Of a stretch of 8,804 bases of DNA, positions 6,614-8,804 are shown one piece after another. The stretch's first letter is position 1. The number at the start of each line of letters is the position of its first letter. Where the stretch lies: positions 1-8,804 of the forward strand of contig JAQGOX010000501.1 in the NCBI GenBank assembly GCA_028293365.1. Direction: 5' to 3'. Origin of the DNA: Verrucomicrobiales bacterium (lineage in GTDB: Bacteria; Verrucomicrobiota; Verrucomicrobiia; Limisphaerales; SXQI01). The position numbers and the translations under genes are program-made. The notes beneath the pieces are model-generated. The model was not told where the DNA came from and did no database searches. It was given only the letters and a program-made list of their open reading frames with translations.

Positions 6614-8550
6614 AAACCCCGGTTGGATTGATGACTTTAGCGCTCCTGTTCTGGGGTTGGCGCACCAATCTCTGGTGGTTTGCCGTGCCCATGGCGCTCC
6701 TTCTGGATTTGAGCACATTAGTCCGTCGTAAATGGGATTTACGAGAAAAGGATTATTGCCGGATCTGGGACCTCTGCACTTTATTCTCGGTGGGCGGAGC
6801 AGTTTATCTCTACAGCTCGGGCACCACTCCGGCGTCCGCTTTTTTGTTTTTTCAGTGGATGCCGATCTTTCTTTTTCCGATGGCACTCGGACAGGCTTAT
6901 GGCTCGGGCGAGAATCTCAAAACGAGAGTATTTTCCTGGTTCCTCCGAAAACGCGCTGCTGCATCGGAACCAATCAATGTTTCCTGGTTCTTTTTGGCAC
7001 TATGTTGTGTTGCGGCGGGAGCGGCCAACCTTCGTGATCCGTGGTTCTACATTGGGGTTGTTATTCTTGCGGGATTGTCACTGTCGGGCGCCAGACCTTC
7101 ACGATTCTCGTTCCATGCCTGGGCGACCTGCTTCGTATTTGCGTCTCTTCTCGGGTATTTCGCGCACGGTCAGATCCATCAGTTGCAGGGGTATCTGGAG
7201 CAAAAAACTGCGGAAGCATTTTCAAGGTTCATGCGGAAGGAATTCGACCCCGCGGAAATGCGCACAACCATGGGACAGATCGGAAACCAAAAACAGTCCT
7301 CTCGAATTGTGCTTCGAGTAAATGCGGTTGAAGGGCCGGTTCCCTCTTTGTTGCGCAGCGCCAGCTATACGACCTTCCAGGATGCTACCTGGCGCGTGGT
7401 GCGCGGCGATTTCAGCCCCCTCCCCACCGAATCGGACACCACCACTTGGAATCTGCCGAATACCAATCGAACTCCGAGTCTGGTTCAAATTGCCTGTTAT
7501 CCACCCCCTCGCCGGGCGGTGCTCGCGCTCCCGAACGGAGCAGCCCGGATCTTGAACGCTCCGGTGAACGCCGTCGAAACGAATCGACTCGGCACGGCAC
7601 GGGTGTTGGAGGCGCCCGGCTTGCTCAGCTACAGGGTGCATTTCGATGAGCAGCGCAGCTTCGACGGCGAACCCGATAATGCTGATTTCGAAATTCCTAC
7701 TCGTGAATGGTCCCTGATCACTGATATCGCGAAGCAACTCGGGCTCAGCAAGCTGTCCGATGATGAGAAACGAACCGCGATAGTTAATTATTTCGAGAAA
7801 AACTTCCGTTATACCACCGACCTCCCCGCCAGCCGTTCGCGTTCGAGAGGAAAAACCCCACTGACAATCTTTCTAAAGGAGACTCATGCTGGACATTGCG
7901 AATATTTCGCCACTGCGGCGACTCTTTTATTACGCGCTGCCCACATCCCCGCACGTTACGCCACAGGATACTCCGTGCAGGAGCGCCATAATGACACTTA
8001 CTTCGTTCGCGATCGGCATGCGCACGCCTGGAGCCTCTATTTCGAAAATGGATCATGGCATGATCTGGATGCCACTCCCGCAGGCTGGGGCGCTCTGGAA
8101 CAGAAAGAGGCATCTCTGTTCGAGCCAGTTCGCGATCTATTCTCCGGGATCTGGTACCGGTTTTCACTCTGGCGTTGGAACGCGGACAAGAGTTGGATTA
8201 ATAGTGCGGTGCTGTTCTCCGTGGCGGGAGCGGGGGCGTTGCTATCCTGGCGTCTTTTTTTCCGGAAGCGGACCCCTGGCGATTCCTCACTTCCCAAAAA
8301 GCGGCAGATCGGAGCAGATTCAGAGCTTTTTCTGATCGAAAAAGCCCTTGCCCGAAAAAAATTGCATCGTTCGCCGCATGAGACATTCCGTCAATGGTTT
8401 CAACGGCTGCGGCATAGTCTCCCAGCAGAACAGCTCGAAAAAATCGAACCGATATTGGTCATGCATTACAAATATCGGTTTGACCCGGGTTCCCTCACCG
8501 GAGCGGAGCGGATGCAATTAAAAACGTCCGCGCGCGAATGGCTCCGTTAG
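6610..8550 (+). CDS. Membrane-anchored transglutaminase-like (TgpA/DUF3488-type) protein
   Basis: A 646-residue integral membrane protein. The N-terminal 190 residues contain about six hydrophobic segments (roughly 5–33, 53–70, 76–95, 124–140, 143–160, 167–185). A non-cytoplasmic region follows, holding a transglutaminase-like core. The catalytic triad is intact: C430 in GHCEYFA, H472 in HAHAW and D487 in LDATP. The intervening ARYATGY motif (about 448–454) is also typical. A further membrane helix lies near 530–550, followed by a basic, helical cytoplasmic tail resembling the DUF4129-like end of TgpA proteins. The relative tgpA of Pseudomonas aeruginosa has been reported as important for viability. 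The core may cross-link, cleave or hydrolyse peptides or amides in the envelope; the substrate is unknown. It is the last gene of the operon and starts with GTG overlapping the DUF58 stop. No terminator is apparent in the 141 nt after it. Confidence 0.92.
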   Translation: MKTPVGLMTLALLFWGWRTNLWWFAVPMALLLDLSTLVRRKWDLREKDYCRIWDLCTLFSVGGAVYLYSSGTTPASAFLFFQWMPIFLFPMALGQAYGSGENLKTRVFSWFLRKRAAASEPINVSWFFLALCCVAAGAANLRDPWFYIGVVILAGLSLSGARPSRFSFHAWATCFVFASLLGYFAHGQIHQLQGYLEQKTAEAFSRFMRKEFDPAEMRTTMGQIGNQKQSSRIVLRVNAVEGPVPSLLRSASYTTFQDATWRVVRGDFSPLPTESDTTTWNLPNTNRTPSLVQIACYPPPRRAVLALPNGAARILNAPVNAVETNRLGTARVLEAPGLLSYRVHFDEQRSFDGEPDNADFEIPTREWSLITDIAKQLGLSKLSDDEKRTAIVNYFEKNFRYTTDLPASRSRSRGKTPLTIFLKETHAGHCEYFATAATLLLRAAHIPARYATGYSVQERHNDTYFVRDRHAHAWSLYFENGSWHDLDATPAGWGALEQKEASLFEPVRDLFSGIWYRFSLWRWNADKSWINSAVLFSVAGAGALLSWRLFFRKRTPGDSSLPKKRQIGADSELFLIEKALARKKLHRSPHETFRQWFQRLRHSLPAEQLEKIEPILVMHYKYRFDPGSLTGAERMQLKTSAREWLR

Positions 8551-8691
8551 CAGGTATCGAGCGTGCAGCTTGCCGTAAAAACGGACAAACGTCAGGACTT
8601 CCACGATGGGACATCGAGAAACGCTCTGATAAAAAAGCTCGCTCCCGCCCGTATATCATTGAGCGCCAGCGCCCTTTAAAACAGACGATGC

Positions 8692-8804
8692 ATGAAGTGG
8701 AATCGAAATTTTTTTACCCTGATAACCGGAATTATTTCAGCATCGTTCTTTGAAATCGACGCAAAAGCTGATTTAGCACCCAAACTTGCCGCCGTGATGG
8801 TAAG
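8692..8804 (+). CDS. 5' end of a putative exported protein, cut by the window edge
   Basis: From ATG 8692 the frame stays open to the last base, giving 37 residues. It opens MKWNRN, then has a hydrophobic stretch (about 7–20) and an AKA-D junction near residue 26. That is the layout of a Sec signal peptide with a plausible signal peptidase I site and no lipobox. The visible mature part (DLAPKLAAVMV) is too short to assign a family. No strong Shine-Dalgarno is seen; the preceding bases read CAGACGATGC. It lies 141 nt after the transglutaminase stop and may be separately transcribed or an operon extension. Confidence 0.5.
   Translation, partial: MKWNRNFFTLITGIISASFFEIDAKADLAPKLAAVMV

Noticed and set aside
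7222..7737. Minus-strand open frame of 171 codons opposite the transglutaminase gene
   Set aside because: It lies fully antisense to a well-supported gene and has no domain signature or ribosome binding site of note.
8551..8691. Search for a terminator or small RNA after the operon
   Set aside because: The only GC-rich symmetric piece, GCGCCAGCGC near 8672, would leave a 2-nt loop and has no T-run. Nothing supportable was found.
8538..8753. Plus-strand 71-codon frame overlapping the end of the transglutaminase gene
   Set aside because: The product is basic and featureless with no ribosome binding site. The out-of-frame ATG at 8692 gives a far more gene-like signal peptide.
1..8804. Defence island or mobile element around the SNF2 helicase
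   Set aside because: No nuclease, methyltransferase of the restriction type, integrase, transposase or terminal repeat was seen. The only methyltransferase is a small-molecule or lipid type.

Overview
The window carries five recognisable protein genes and the first part of a probable sixth. The organism is a Gram-negative bacterium with roughly balanced to slightly high GC. The GH71/99-like secreted hydrolase, the orphan SNF2 helicase and the MoxR–DUF58–transglutaminase cluster together suggest Verrucomicrobiota (Pedosphaera-like soil lineages) or a neighbouring PVC group. This placement is inferred from gene content and family resemblance; no marker gene is present.

Left part (1–3426, + strand). 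The window opens inside the Walker A motif of a SNF2-family helicase, so its N-terminus lies upstream. The helicase has a long C-terminal extension that I cannot assign. It is followed 23 nt later by an exported glycoside hydrolase of the GH71/GH99-like group, with the E-x-x-E-G-T active-site signature. The two look unrelated in function and may share a transcript only by proximity.

Middle (3430–4255). A minus-strand class I SAM methyltransferase resembling the phospholipid N-methyltransferase PmtA converges on the hydrolase, with only 3 nt between the stop codons. It is divergent from the downstream operon across about 208 nt. That gap holds a sigma70-like promoter (TTGACC-17-TCTTAT) facing right and a weaker candidate facing left.

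Right part (4256–8550, + strand). This is a compact three-gene operon: MoxR AAA+ ATPase, DUF58 membrane protein (9-nt gap), and membrane-anchored transglutaminase-like protein (4-nt GTGA overlap). The arrangement is widespread and conserved but its biochemistry is poorly defined. A chaperone-like ATPase probably acts with the DUF58 protein and with a membrane protein bearing an intact Cys-His-Asp transglutaminase/protease domain, in envelope-related work. Past the operon, a new reading frame with a typical signal peptide starts at 8692 and runs off the edge.

No rRNA, tRNA, CRISPR array, insertion sequence or attachment site was seen. I found no convincing evidence of a wholly new system. The least explained parts are the helicase C-terminal extension, the substrate of the GH71/99-like enzyme and the role of the MoxR cluster.
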